Origin: Amaurobius ferox
Taxonomy: Eukaryota > Arthropoda > Arachnida > Araneae > Amaurobiidae
Reading direction: 5' to 3'
DNA: 64,000 bases
Assembly (NCBI GenBank): GCA_951213105.1
Contig: OX578150.1
Span: forward strand, 24,804,022-24,868,021
In this document: positions 24,360 to 36,288 of the stretch, in pieces
Position numbering within the stretch: position 1 is the stretch's first letter
Layout of the letters: each line of letters opens with the position of its first letter
Position numbers and translations under genes: made by a program
Notes under the pieces: model-generated
The model's input: only the letters and a program-made list of their open reading frames with translations
Told to the model about the DNA's origin: nothing
Databases searched by the model: none

Positions 24360-24644
24360 TGCCACTACGAAGCAATCTACAATACAAATGTTTTTCCAAT
24401 AAAGTACAGTAAGTACATAAAGTGTTTCTTCTTATATAGTGTATTTATTGCTACATATGTACTGTATATAACATATACTCAGGGGCAGATTACCTTATCT
24501 TAGACTTTTACCTTATCTTTTCAATGTTAAATTTTATTGCAAAAAAATTTAATCCTTTCTTTAAATTCTTAATTTTATGTATGAAAAGTAAGAACATTAA
24601 AAACTTTTTCATATATGTACGACTATGTATGTTTCATGTATGTA

Positions 24645-24799
24645 CAAGGCCGTCGAGAGTTGGTTTCGGGCCCTAGGACAGACATTGAACCGGGGACCCC
24701 GGGCCCCTCCCCTATATGTTTTTATGTAATTTTCTACCTGGTGTGGCTGACACTCGGGCCCGGAGAAAATTGTCCCCTCTGCCCCCCTCACCGCTCCTG
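24645..24799. mobile_element. hAT-type MITE nested in Tigger
   Basis: A 155-bp noncoding insertion flanked by a perfect 8-bp direct repeat TGTATGTA (24637-24644 and 24800-24807), the hAT hallmark. The ends, CAAGGCCGTCGAGAG and (reverse strand) CAGGAGCGGTGAGGG, are imperfect inverted repeats starting CA. It is much GC richer than its host element. Confidence 0.8.
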
Positions 24800-24883
24800 T
24801 GTATGTATTACTATGCTGTGTAAAAAGAAACGAAACTGCATCGCCGCCGCTTTATTGGATCAAACATCGATGGCACGAAAGTG

Positions 24884-24906
24884 ATCCAATTAAGCGGCGG
24901 CCTCTG
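24884..24906 (-). repeat. Tigger right terminal inverted repeat
   Basis: Reverse complement of the left end. The TA duplication follows at 24907-24908. Confidence 0.92.
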
Positions 24907-24908
24907 TA

Positions 24909-25208
24909 TAATAATAAATTATTAAAACTTAATTCCTTTGACTTCTTTTCGGCTTTTTTAACCTATCTAAATTCTGCTTCCCCCCTTCCCTCCTGCCCCC
25001 CTTCATTCTCCACTGCTGTACATCATCTACATTTTATTCTGTAAAACTATGTATATATTTATGTCACTTTATGTAACTTTTTCTAAGATTAAATAAATGC
25101 AGACTAAAACATGGCTCTGACCTTGGGGGTCGGTTTCGGCTAACCTCCTCTCTCGGCCACACATTAAACTGCCGTTAACTTCAGGGTTGGCTGTTGTGGT
25201 CTGGTCCT
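24909..25208. other. No gene seen
   Basis: Pyrimidine-rich spacer after the Tigger TA duplication. AATAAATGCAGACTAAAA near 25092 resembles a polyadenylated 3' end of an unidentified insert. Confidence 0.4.
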
Positions 25209-25388
25209 TCAACAGTAGGGAGGCACAGATATGTAGGGTCAGGATAGCTGACCTTGAGAAAGTGGTGAGATTCGCAGAGTCTCCTAGGGAGAAGATTGAA
25301 AAGGAGTATATCTCCCAGATTGAGGCCCTCTTCCAGAAGGAAAGGGTGCACATGAGGGAGCTGTACTCGACTCAGTCGAAAGTTTTGA
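25209..25388 (+). pseudogene. Family B ORF1 fragment preceding B1
   Basis: About 180 bp encoding the coiled-coil start (SREAQICRVRIADLEKVVRF, then KERVHMRELYSTQSKV), bounded by unrelated sequence on the left and by the B1 5'UTR on the right. It is a separate piece, because B1 carries its own copy of this segment at 25845-26020. Confidence 0.75.
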
Positions 25389-25564
25389 TTGAGGATTTGA
25401 ATTGGAAGAAGAGGAAACTTTTTTCTCTTCTTTTCTTTTTTTTTTATCAAAAATTTTTTCTAAGTGCTGATTTGGAATTAGGAAGGGGAGAAATATCTCC
25501 TTTTCTTTTTTTTATATCAAAATTTTTGCTATAAAAAAAATAGTTTTTGATAGATTATTTGAAA

Positions 25565-27513
25565 ATGGGTGCTAAAAATTGCGAAGTAGTAGGAATGGAG
25601 AAAGACGCACGCGAGGGCATATGCCTCATGCCGGAAGAGGAAAATCTTGACATCAGTGAGTTGAAGGCATTACTTACAGAGATGGAAGACCTTCTCACTG
25701 TGAAGGAAAAGTCCATCGGTAAGGTTGGTTGGTTGGTTGGTTGATTAAGGATTTTTGGCACAAGATCCAAAGACCATCGGTAAGGCAAATGTAAGTCGGC
25801 TCGTGATGTTATACAATAAAATGTATCATTTTTGTGAGCGACACAGTAGGGAGGCTAGAATGTGTAGGGTTCGGATCGCAGACCTTGAGACAGCGGTGAG
25901 ACTCGCAGAGTCCCCGAGGGAGAAGATAAAGAAGAAGTACATCTCCCAGATTGAGTCCCTCTTCCAGAAGGAAAGGGTACACATGAGGGAGTTGTATTCA
26001 GCTCAGTCTAAGGTCCTAGCCGCTGACTTGAGAGAAGCATCCTTCGCAATAGATAAGGTTACTGGCAACATAGAACTAAGTGAGATAGAATCGGATACTA
26101 ATATAAACTTAAAGAATTATAGGGTTAGGAGTAAGGAAATAGAAAAAGAATTAATGAAAACTTTAAGTGTAGAAAAATTAAATGAACGAAATAGTAAAAT
26201 AATTGTAGAGGGAGTGTCAGAACTTAGAGAAATACTAAATAGCCAACAGGTAAAGTTGATAGCTCAGGAAGTTAAAATCAGAGAACTAGAGGAAATGGAA
26301 GAAAAGAGGAAAAGGAGTGGGAGGAAAGATTAAGAGTTAGGAAAGAAGAACTAGAAAAAGAGGATAAAGTTAGGGAAGAAGAAAGGGAAAAGGAGAGGGA
26401 AGCTAGATATAAAAACCTATATAAAGCCCCCCCCCCCCAGGATAATTAATGATAAAGTTAACGAAGTTCCCTCTGAAACTAGAGAACCGATAAAAAAACC
26501 AGCACTCCAAAAGTTAGACCTCCAATAGTTAGAAATCAAAACAAAGAACAGGCGTGCCCGAGTTTCGCCCCCCCAGATAGAAGGGTTAGGGTAAATGATT
26601 ATCCCCCTCTTTATGCTAGGGCAGCAGCAAGGGCTCCTCAGTTCAGACAGTTTGATAGGGCTCCTCCTTTTAGGCAAGCTGTTAGGGCTCCTCTTAATAG
26701 GCCAGCTGATAGGGCTCCGCAAGCACATACTTACTTTAGACAGGAAGAGGTTAGGAAGCCATGCGATGAAGTGATCCTGGTTTATCCTGCAAAGGACCAG
26801 GAACTATCAGCACAGGATACGAGGAAACATTTGCAAGAAAACTTAAATCCAGCAAAGCTTAAGATAGGAATTAAAGGAGTAAAGCAGATTGGGAAGGGAG
26901 GTGTACTGATAGAGCTTAACTCTTCAGAGGATAAAGTTAAACTAGACAGGGAACTAAAAAGCAACTAAAAGATAACAGAAAAACTTGAAGTGGTAGACCC
27001 GAAGAAGAGGCTTCCAAAGGTAATAATTTATGACGTACTCTCAGAAATCACTAAAGACCAGTTACTAGAAGGAATAGAAACCCAAAATGAAGGAATAATA
27101 ACAAAAGAAAATGAAGTTTTGTTTAAGATAGGAAAGGGGGAAAGGCATCACTGGGTTGTAGAGGTCTCCCCTGAAAACTTCAAACAAATGATAAAGTTAG
27201 GAAAGCTAAACATCTCTTGGGGAAGTTTCGGACTGAAGGAATTTAAGCAAGTCATGCGCTGCTTTAACTGTTTACGGTTTGGTCATACCAAACAGCGTTG
27301 TGACAAGGCAAAAGTTTGTAATAACTGCGGCAAAGAAAATCATGAAACTAAAGATTGTAATGCTAAGGTCCCTAAATGCATAAATTGTCATGAGCATAAC
27401 GTTAAATTTTGGGGATAAACTTATTACTAGACACCCGGGTTTAGATGGGAGTTGTCCCATAAAAACAATGGAGTTTAGGAACTTAGAAAAAAGGACAAAC
27501 TACGGGAAATTAT
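25565..27513 (+). pseudogene. Family B ORF1, copy B1, broken
   Basis: The ATG at 25565 matches B2 and B3. Order: short N-terminal acidic region, long coiled coil, proline/arginine repeat linker (RAPQFRQFDRAPPFRQA), two RRM-like folds (DEVILVYPAK, HHWVVEVSPENF), then CCHC knuckles CFNCLRFGHTKQRC, CNNCGKENHETKDC and CINC. Damage includes the 49-bp LINE insertion at 25725-25773, a frameshift near 26310, a run of 12 C at 26427-26438, a stop near 26966 and a one-base insertion near 27411. Confidence 0.8.
25725..25773 (-). mobile_element. 49-bp family A LINE tail insertion
   Basis: The minus strand reads TCTTTGGATCTTGTGCC, a short linker, then AACC repeats: exactly the last bases of family A, as in A3 at 41404-41452. 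It is flanked by a perfect 12-bp duplication CCATCGGTAAGG (25713-25724 and 25774-25785). It is an extremely 5'-truncated retrotransposition event. Confidence 0.93.
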
Positions 27514-27966
27514 GAATAATACAAATTTAAAGACAATAAAAATAGCTCAGATCAACTTAGGGAACGCCAAAGCCGCAATGGCGCAATATAAAATTGACTC
27601 TGAGGATTTCGATTACGTACTAATGCAGGAACCCTATTCAAAAGATGGAGTAATCTTAGGAGTAAAAATCAGCAGTAGAGTAATCCATACCAAAACAGAA
27701 ACCCCAAAAGCGGGAATCATAGTAAATCAGAATAAATATAGTTATGTCGAGGTAATCAATACAGCAACAGTGGTAGGCATAATGGTAAAACTAGACAGAC
27801 CAGTCCTGCTCGTCTCCTGTTATTGCCCACCTAACAACAATATAGAAAACGAATTAAATATACTAGAATCGCTAGTCTCCAAGTATCCAGTTTCAGACAT
27901 AATAATCTCTGGGGATTTCAATGCTAAAAGTCTAGTTTGGGGACAAGATAAGGAAAACCCGCGTGG
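27512..27966 (+). pseudogene. Family B ORF2 N-terminus, copy B1 (endonuclease, truncated)
   Basis: Encodes the first ~150 residues of an APE-type endonuclease. Catalytic positions are visible: N in AQINLGNA, E in MQEPYS, D and N in ISGDFNAKSL. It is cut at 27966 before the SDH motif, and the remaining codons to the stop at 27988 are unrelated. The retained part carries no internal stop. Confidence 0.8.
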
Positions 27967-28173
27967 TAATGAATTGTGTGGCTCATGAATTGACTACACT
28001 ATTTATGAAGGTAATGACAATAGAAGTAGCGTGAATGTATTTTAATGAATATCCAAACTTATAAATAGTAATACCCTCAAGAAAAGAAAGCAGTGTATTT
28101 AATTATTACTAAATAATGATAACGCGATAAGACCCCAAATATGGTAACCTTTCCCCCACTCCCATTCATAATA
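27967..28173. other. Short spacer between B1 and A2
   Basis: Unrelated AT-rich sequence. I see no gene. Confidence 0.5.
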
Positions 28174-28805
28174 CCCCTCAGGGGTTCACTTCTTTAGTGA
28201 ATACGGATGTTGCAATCCCGAGGTACTTTAGCAAGGCTTTTCTTTCCTTTTTCTTTCTCTCTCTTTCTTTTTCCTTCTCATTTTTTGTCTATCCTCCTTT
28301 CCCCTTCTTTTTTGTTTTGTTCTCCTTTTGTATTTTGTGTTTCTTGTCCCTCTCAGCTGCTGGTGTCATCAATGCCGAGCCATTAGTAAAAGTCACATCT
28401 GCTCTATGGGCCCTAGTACCACTCATCGGCCTCTGCCGTAAGGTACACCGTTTGGACTCGGGCATGGGTTCATGTGGGTGTGATGCGAAAAGGGTAGAGC
28501 TGCGTGCATCAGTAGTTTTGCTTTCGAGAAACGTTTGCAGTAAACGGTTCCAGAGGTGAGTCCCTTGGTTGCGTTGGTTGGATGGTGGAGAGTGTTTCAT
28601 ATCGAGAAATCCCCCATGGATCCTTGCTGTTCCATGGGCCCTGTGCACCAGGTGCACGTTATGGCCCGCTCTCCATCATCTGGCTTTGCGAATGACTCCG
28701 GCGGTTACACTTGGCACGTTAGAAAAGTGTGGGGAGACGGAGCCTGGCGGGGGCTCCGATCGATCTGGAAGTACACCTTGGTTTTTTTTATAAGTGATTA
28801 CAAGC

Positions 28806-30164
28806 ATGGAGAATTTGAGATTGCTTTCTGTCTCAGGTTCTTCATGCTCTTTTTCAGATGAGAACAATGCTGTTCTGCCAAATATATCACGCATGGAGAG
28901 GGCTGAGATTACTGAATCCTCAAAGCCAAAAGATGTGACTCCCATAGGTATGGGACAAAGTTGTGTAACATCATGTAATGTCTCAAAAGCTAGATATTTC
29001 ATCATAAAGAAGTCTGAAGGAACTTTTGCAGATGTTTCACCTTTTTTGATTCAAAAAAGTATAGCTGCCTATGTAGGTGATGCAAAAAATGTTAAAAAAC
29101 TAAGATCCGGTGACCTTTTGATCCAAGTTACCACAAATGCTCAAGCAACAAACATAATGAAAATGACTCATATTGAAAGTTTCAAAAACACAGTAAACAT
29201 ACATATGTCACTTAATTATTCTAGAGGCGTAATTTCCGAATCACATCTGATTTATGACAGTGAGGAAGAAATTTTGAACAATTTAATTGACCAAAATGTG
29301 TGCGCTGTAAGACGTATCAACATTCGTAGAGAAGGGAAAGTCTTACCAACTAAACACCTCATACTTACCTTTAACTCGCCATATTTACCAAACACCATTA
29401 AAGCAGCCTATCTGATGTGCAAAATCCGTCCTTTCGTTCCAAATCCATTAAGGTGCGTTAAGTGCCAAAGATTTGGACTCTCTAAAAATTCATGCAGAGG
29501 GAAATATGAAACATGTGCCCGGTGTGCTGAGCCCGGACATGAATCTGAAAATTGTACAAAAAAATTTCAGTGTGTTAATTGTAATGGTGAACACCCATCA
29601 TATGCTCGATCATGCCCTAAATGGAAGATCGAAAAAGAAATACAAACTGTTAAAATCAATAATCATATTTCTTTCCCTGAAGCACGTAAAATAGTAACAG
29701 CACGTACACCTAAAGGTGTATCCTATGCCACTAAATCCTCAACTTCTGTTGTCACGCAATGTGAGAAAAGATCTATTGCTACACAACCTATCTCTGTGCC
29801 CGAAGACAGTCCAAATTCTACTAACCCATCAAGTACTCAATTTAAACCTAAATCTGCCATACCCTTAGCAACTTTTAGACCAGAGTTTTCGCAGCCAAAT
29901 AAACCAAGTACCAGTGGGGATAATGAAAAATATACTACAATGAACAAAAAAAATCCAACCAAACATCTAAATTAAAAAATGAGAAAGACGAACTTGCACC
30001 TAGAAAATTATTAAAAAGAGTAGATGCAAAAAATGATGCCAATATTGATGATGGTACAACTGTGTTTCGGATGACGAAACAATGTTGACGGATGTCTTGC
30101 CACCATCATCCAATAGGTCCAGGGTGAACAGTTCTAGTTCACCAAAAAAGAAAAACCGACATAA
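28806..30164 (+). pseudogene. Family A ORF1, copy A2
   Basis: The ATG at 28806 is the conserved start. The frame is open to 29975 and includes all three CCHC knuckles (CVKCQRFGLSKNSC, in which the usual H of GH is L; CARC...C; CVNC...C). A frameshift near 29955 changes the lysine-rich tail. The original stop overlaps ORF2 as TAATG at 30162-30166. Loss of the histidine in the first knuckle would impair zinc binding. Confidence 0.8.
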
Positions 30165-33100
30165 TGGCTTCTTTAGTTTCTTGGAACTGCCGTGGTTTGC
30201 AGACCAAGTTGTTTGAGGTTAAATCATTAATTAATACTTATCCCATTTGTGTCTGTCTTCAAGAAATTTTTAAAAATTTAACAATAGTATAAATTGTAAA
30301 CATTTTACTTGCATTCGTAAAGATTTTAATCAAAACAGCAGGGTTTCTGGGGGAGTAGCCTTGCTAATTTCCCAAGACTATCCTACCCCCAATGTACAAC
30401 TTACCACTAACTTACAAGCTGTTGCTGCTCGTATCCATATTAAGACATTGATTACAATATGCTGTATATATATTCCACCAAATGATAATATTGATCACAA
30501 GGAACTTGATGATTTGATTGGTCAACTACCTCCGCCATTCGTAATATTGGGTGACTTTAATGGTCACAACCCTCTTTGGGGTAGTTGTGACATGAATCAC
30601 AGAGGACAGCAAATTGAACAGTGTATTAGTGATCACAGCCTGTGCCTATTAAATAGCAATGAACATACCTACTTTCATCAACCAAGCAAGACATTCCACA
30701 CTTTCGATCTTGCTTTCTGTTTCCCATCAGTCCTTCCATACTGGTCCTTTTTAGTCGACAAAGATCTACACAATAGCGACCATTTTCCCATTGTTCTCTC
30801 TAACAGTCAAATCAGATCACCTGTGAAACCATCGCGATATATCTTTTCGAGAGCTGATTGGTTGACATTTACTTCCCAAGCTGTGATAGCTGATGACGCA
30901 GTTCAGAGCTGTGACATTGATACAGCTGTAAACAATATTACAAATCTCTTGATTAAGGCTGCTGATAATACAATCCCTAAGAATTCTGGAAAAACATCTA
31001 AGTATCACTTTCCTTGGTGGAATGAAGAATGTCGCGAGGCATACAAAAAGCAAAAGAAAGCCTGGGCCAAATTTCGAAGGTATCCTACGACTGATAATCT
31101 TACTGCATTTAAATATACAAAAGCTGTTGCTCGTAGGATACGCAGACAAAGACAAAGAGAGTCATGGGAGGAGTATGTCAGTGGACTAACCTCTCATTTC
31201 CAGCAAGAAAGTATGGGAAAAGGTCAAAAAGTGTTCAGGTGTCTATAATGACCACCTTATATCTGTTATAAATAGTAATGGCTCAATTATTAGCTCTCCG
31301 GCAGAAATAGCAAATAAAATAGCCAAAGCCTTTGCAGATGTTTCAAACTCAGCAAGTTATTCAGAACCATTCCTGTCACATAAAATCAGATCAGAAAAGA
31401 AACCAATTGCCTTCTCACAAGCCAAGCACTTGCCATACAATTCTCCGTTTACAGAGTTTGAACTTCTTACAGCATTGTCACAGATTCAAGGAACCAGCAG
31501 TAGGCCAGATGGTGTCCATTATACTATGCTGAAACATCTTTCTCACGAGTCTTTATTGAACCTTTTATATCTGTACAACAAGATTTATATGGAACTAAGT
31601 TTCCGACATCCTGGCAAAGAGCAATCACCATACCCATTATAAAACTAGGAAAAGAACCCAAAAGTCCTTCAAGTTACCGACCCATTGCTTTTACAAGCTG
31701 TATTTGCAAAATTATGGAAAAAATGGTAAATGCCCAACTTGTTTTTCCTTGAAACAAATATATTATCTCCACATCAAAGTGGTTTTAGACGAGGAAGATC
31801 TACCTCTGACAATATTATTGCTCTGGAATCCCAGATCAGGACTGCCTACCTTCGGCGAAATCATTTAGTGTCAATATTTTTTGATATTGACAAAGCCTAT
31901 GATCGCACATGGCGCTATGGTATTATTAAGGACCTTTTTGATTTTAATTTAAAAGGAAATCTTCCCATTTTTATACAAAACTTTTTAGCACATAGGACAT
32001 TTAAAGTTCGTATTGGTACTGTTCTTTCAAATTCTCACGTACAAGAGGAGGGAGTGCCACAAGAAAGTGTATTGAGTGTGACTCTATTTTCCATAAAAAT
32101 CAACAGCATTTTAAACCATCTACCACCATCAGTTCATAAAAGCCTCTATGTGGATGATTTGCAAGTTTCATACCAAGCACATGATATGCGCACTGTTGAA
32201 AGACAGTATTAAACTGCAGTAAATGGCATTCTGCAATGGGCTAATCTAAATGGATTCAGGTTTTCAATCCAAAAGACTTGTTGCGTTCACTTCACCAGAA
32301 AACGAGGTCTACACTTACCTCCAGAGATTTTCATGGAGAATGCTAAAATTGCTGTTGTTGATGAAGTGAAATTTCTTGGAGTCTGGTTCGATAGAAAACT
32401 CACCTTCCTACCCCATGTTCAGAAATTGAGAAAGAAATGTGAAAGAGCCATTAACATTTTAAAAGTTCTGTCAAATACGAAATGGGGTGCAGATACAACT
32501 TCAATGCTACGTATATATAGGGCCATTATTCGTTCCAAGATTGATTATGGATGCAATTATTATGGGATTGCTCGAACATCTGTTCTTCAGAAACTGGACA
32601 CAATACATAAAAAGGCATTACGTATATGTTCAGGTGCCTTTAGAACATCTCCTGTTCAAAGCTTATATGTGTACTGCAATGAGCCACCTCTAGAATTCAG
32701 GCGTGAACAGTTGATGCTGAATTATTACTATCGGGTCATGTCCTTACAGAACCACCCTCTGCAACGACTAATACTAGATGAGCATTATGATCGACTCTAC
32801 GACCACAGACCCTCATGCATTCCTTCTTTTGGCAAGCGGATACGAAATATATTATCAATAACCCCACAAGTAGATGTAAATATAAGGAAAACAAACTGTT
32901 TTGAAACACCTCCATGGCATGTTCCAGATTTTATATATCTCAACCCATTTAGTAATTTTACTAAAAGAAACACAGATCAGACAATTTATCTGCAACTGTT
33001 TGCTGAACATAGAAATCTCTACAACGAGTTTACTCCTATTTTCACAGATGGTTCAAAAGCTGGTAATTACTTAGGGTTGGCTTATGTGTCTAAAAATACT

Positions 33101-33829
33101 ATAAAGTCTTTTAAACTGCATGCATCTTGCTCTATTTTTACTGCTGAGATTATGGCAATATACCAGAGTCTTATATTCATATCGCATCAAATTTCCAAAA
33201 AGCACATTATTCATACCGATTCATTGAGTTCGCTACAACTTTTATCATCTAGGACTGCTATGAATTACCCTATTGCCTCTGATACTCTTAAGTATGAACA
33301 TCGTCTAAAGGTACAGGGATACCATACTGAATTTTGTTGGGTGCCAGGACATGTTGGTATCAGAGGAAATGAGTTGGCAGATATTGCTGCTAAATCAGCT
33401 ACTCAAAATTTAAACCTGACAATCCCTTTAACTGACATCAAACCATTCATTTTGAAAAATATTTATGACAAATGGCAGTATTCCTGGAACCAGCAGTCTC
33501 GTAATAAGTTGTATGAAGTAAAGCCCGTAATGCAAAAGTGGACTAGTTTCCAATGTAGGAAACTTGAGGTACTCTCAACTCGTTTGCGAATTGGTCATAC
33601 TCGTTTTACCCACAGACACTTACTTTTAGGAGAAGTTGAACCCTTTTGTAATAGTTGTCAGACCTCAGCAAGTATCAAACATATTTTAATTGAGTGTACT
33701 AAATATAAACAGTTTCGTTTCAAGCATTTTAAGACTTATATATTAAATTTGGCAGAATTGATTGGAGAAAATCCTCATTTGGAGCTTTTCCCATTCCTAT
33801 TGGACATTGGTTTTTTTCCATCATTTTTA
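30164..33829 (+). pseudogene. Family A ORF2, copy A2
   Basis: Three domains are recognisable. The endonuclease is open at 30361-31248 (LGDFNGHN, NSDHFP). The RT is open at 31730-32212 (FDIDKAYD, LYVDDLQV), with the usual PQGS changed to PQES. RNase H and the C-terminal zinc motif are open from 32333 on (FTDGSKAG, FTAEIMA, HTDSLSS, ADIAAKS). Lesions are frameshifts in the EN start, near 31200 and near 31600-31730, a TAA near 32210, and one extra T near 33810 that lets the frame run on to 34015. Confidence 0.88.
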
Positions 33830-34030
33830 ACATCAGCTTTTATAAACTTTTGGCCATTTTTCATATCATTTGCATTGTTGCACATGTTCCATAGTATTTT
33901 CACACATTATCACTATTTTAAATTATACACGTGTTATCAATACTATTTTATGTATCTCGGTACCATATGTCTGGCGCAGCATATCCTCTTTGGATCTTGT
34001 GCCATTAAACCATAATCAACCAACCAACCA

Positions 34031-35963
34031 TCCTTCTTTTTTTCAGAATTAAATTTTAAGTTAAAATTCACTCCAGGGTTTTTCTCATAGTTCGCTTTTT
34101 ATTAGCATTATTGGTAATCTTAGGTAAATTCAGTACATTTTTGAATCCATTCTCCCCTGTTACGATTATTAACGCAAAATCCTTTGGAACAATACACCTT
34201 TTAATGTTTGTTAGCCTTGGTGAAATTTTTGGTAATGTATTTAACTTTTATTTTCTGTGTTAACTTTTTAACCATGGCGACATTCTTAGCAGTATATTCA
34301 ATTTTGAACATTGTAATAATTTAGTTTTTTGTTGGATAATTATCACCAGTAGTTTTACTTTATATCTGAATTTTCTTTTTGATAGTATGCTTAAAACCTA
34401 AAACCATTGGCATCAAGTGCCTTGATTTGTATACTTTGTACTTTGCTGTTTTCCATATACTTGTTTATACTGTTATATTGTATATTTGATTTTCTTCTCT
34501 GTTTTTTTTTCTTGGTTCGGGATTGCTTTTCTTTTTCTCTTCTTCTTTTTCTTCTTTCCTTTTGGCTTCTCCTTAGTTCCTTTTTTTTCTCATGGTAGCT
34601 GTTCTCTCTTTTTTTTCTTGTGTGTGTGTGTGTTGTGGTTTTTGTGTGTTCTGGCCTCTTCTCTCCCTTTTGTTTTTTCGATACGTTTGGTTTGTTTCGG
34701 AGATCTTTTAGAGGGGATTTCTTCGTTACATTCCGTTACATGGAAGGAGGGCTTTCCTTCTCTTGTTTTAATTCTGTTACCCGTTTTCATACCTGCTCTA
34801 TGTGTATACCCCTGTACATATTTGAACCCCATACATTATTTGGAGAGAGTCTTGTTCACACTTTTAACTTTTTAACCTTGAGATCTTGGTCTGAACCTTG
34901 GTGACTCATTTGGGGGGGTGTCTCCTTGGTTCTTTCCTTTTTGTTTCCTGTCTTCTGTGTTTTTTTCACTTCTCCCAGCTTTATATTTTTGTTAATTTTC
35001 ATGCTTGAGTCTAACCCGTTCAACACGTTTTATTTATCAGAACTTTATTTTTCAGGGAGATCCTTTGCGAGGGGGGATCTCCTTGATCGTTTCCTTTAAC
35101 TTAAGACTTTTAAGGGAGGGTTTCTTTTCCGTACCTTTGGTATTTTATCTCTGCTGGGTGGGCTTTTGGTCTGGGGACCTCTTAGGGCGGTGTCTTTTCT
35201 TTTCCCTTTGTTTTGTGTTTCGTGGTGCATGTTTCTCCCGCCGTCCTGTTTGATGTGCTTGGGGTGTCGTCGCCCCCCTTTTTGTTTTTCCGGGCTCTCT
35301 TTCTTTCCTTCTTCGCTATTGGCCTGGGGACCTCATAGGGCGGGGTTTTTTCTTTTCCTTTTGTTTTGTGCTCCGTCGTGTTTGTTTCTCCAGCCGTCCT
35401 GTGGGATGTGCCTAGGTGTCGTCGTCCCCCTTTTTTTAAGTTCTCTTTCTCTTCTTCTTTGCTTTAGGCCTGGGGACCTCTTAGGGCGGGGTCTTTTCTT
35501 CTTTTGTTATGTGTTTCATTGTGTTGTTTTCCGTCGTCCTGTGGGATGTGCCTGGAGTGTCGTCATCCCCCTTTTTGTTTTTGCCGGGTCCTCTCTCTTT
35601 TCTTCTTTGCTTTTGGTCTTTTGTTTCTCTTTTCTGATTTTCCACTTCCTTTGGTTTGTTTTCTTGTTTCTCCTTTCTCTTTCTGCTTAATTTTAACTCC
35701 TGTTACTGGTGTTGTGCAACCCTGACTTTTATTATTGTATCATAATATTTTATAGTACCTAAATTTAACTATACTTTTTTTTGTATTTTTATATTTTTGT
35801 GTTTCCCTCTGTTTTTTTGGGGGGGAGGGAGGTTCTTCCCTTCGGGGTTTTCCCCTCTGATTGTCTTGTATGTATTGTTCTGTCGCTGCATCTCTTATGT
35901 AATACTTTTTTTTTATTGTGATTCATTTATAATATATGTTGTAACATTTTGAATAAAAAATAA
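34031..35963. other. T-rich spacer, no gene recognised
   Basis: Strongly pyrimidine-biased on the plus strand. Long open frames here encode only low-complexity F/L/S/C-rich peptides and are rejected. AATAAA words occur near 35952-35962. A minisatellite is listed separately. Confidence 0.55.
35156..35613 (+). repeat. About 150-bp minisatellite, three units
   Basis: Units start near 35156, 35318 and 35467. Each has CTGGGGACCTCTTAGGGCGG near its start and CCGTCCTGTGGGATGTGC in the middle, with GTGTCGTCGTCCCCC following. Confidence 0.75.
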
Positions 35964-36088
35964 ACCCACATGTTTAACGTGATCGTACTCCGCGTGAACA
36001 CGGCGGCAGTTTTTTGGCAGTGGCTGGAATCGAACCCGGGCTTACCGAGTGCAACTCCAGCGCGCTAACCAATGGGCTACCGCGCCCC
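35964..36088 (-). mobile_element. tRNA-derived SINE, 3'-truncated
   Basis: Read from 36088 downward, it opens with a tRNA-like head, GGGGCGCGGTAGCCCATTGG, and a B box GGTTCGATTCC. After a short linker comes a body block (TGCCGCCGTGTTCACGCGG to CATGTGGGT) that recurs with one difference at 57418-57463 inside another SINE-like insertion. The copy ends at about 35964 without a simple-repeat tail. Confidence 0.75.
36026..36079 (-). promoter_or_regulatory. RNA polymerase III A and B boxes of the SINE
   Basis: The A box TAGCCCATTGG lies at 36079-36069 and the perfect B box GGTTCGATTCC at 36036-36026, both on the minus strand, with normal internal-promoter spacing of about 32 bp. Confidence 0.75.
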
Positions 36089-36274
36089 GACGTCCCGGGT
36101 GTGTCCAATGTCAGTTATTTCGATGCACCTCGCTCTTCTGCGATTCGAATGACGAAGGGGTCCCCCTTCCTTCGAAACCGTCGATTGCGAACGACAGTCC
36201 CGAGCGCTGCACCTTCCTGAACACAACCTCCACACCCTACGTCGATTTCCGGGACAATTGGCGCAGGTTAGATG

Positions 36275-36288
36275 TACCCTACTTTTTA
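36275..36288 (+). repeat. B2 target-site duplication, left
   Basis: TACCCTACTTTTTA, repeated exactly at 49334-49347, marks the full-length B2 insertion. Confidence 0.85.

Larger units (their letters stand above)
22437..24906 (+). mobile_element. Tigger/pogo-type DNA transposon
   Basis: A 2.47-kb element bounded by 23-bp terminal inverted repeats (CAGTGGCCGCCGCTTAATTGG and CAGAGGCCGCCGCTTAATTGG) and flanked by TA, the Tc1/mariner superfamily target duplication (22435-22436 and 24907-24908). It encodes a Tigger-like transposase. It lies in the 3' part of the R2 copy and carries a nested hAT MITE near its right end. Confidence 0.92.
25389..27966 (+). mobile_element. LINE family B, copy B1, lacking 5' tip and 3' half
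   Basis: Runs from the middle of the 5'UTR (hairpin region) through ORF1 into the ORF2 endonuclease. Homology ends at 27966 just after GQDKENPRG. RT, RNase H and 3'UTR are missing. A 49-bp family A tail is inserted in ORF1. Confidence 0.85.
28174..34030 (+). mobile_element. LINE family A, copy A2, near full length
   Basis: Starts with CCCCTCAGGGG and the 5' hairpin, and ends with TTTGGATCTTGTGCC and AACCAACCAACC at about 34030. Both ORFs are frameshifted. It is close to A1 in sequence. No target-site duplication could be matched at the two ends. Confidence 0.9.

Noticed and set aside
34407..35725. Hydrophobic open frames looking like membrane proteins
   Set aside because: They translate a T-rich tract and a minisatellite; the composition alone explains the F/L/S/C-rich peptides.
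36023..36088. Functional tRNA gene
   Set aside because: A and B boxes are good, but the acceptor ends do not pair and the sequence continues into a repeat core, so it is a SINE head.
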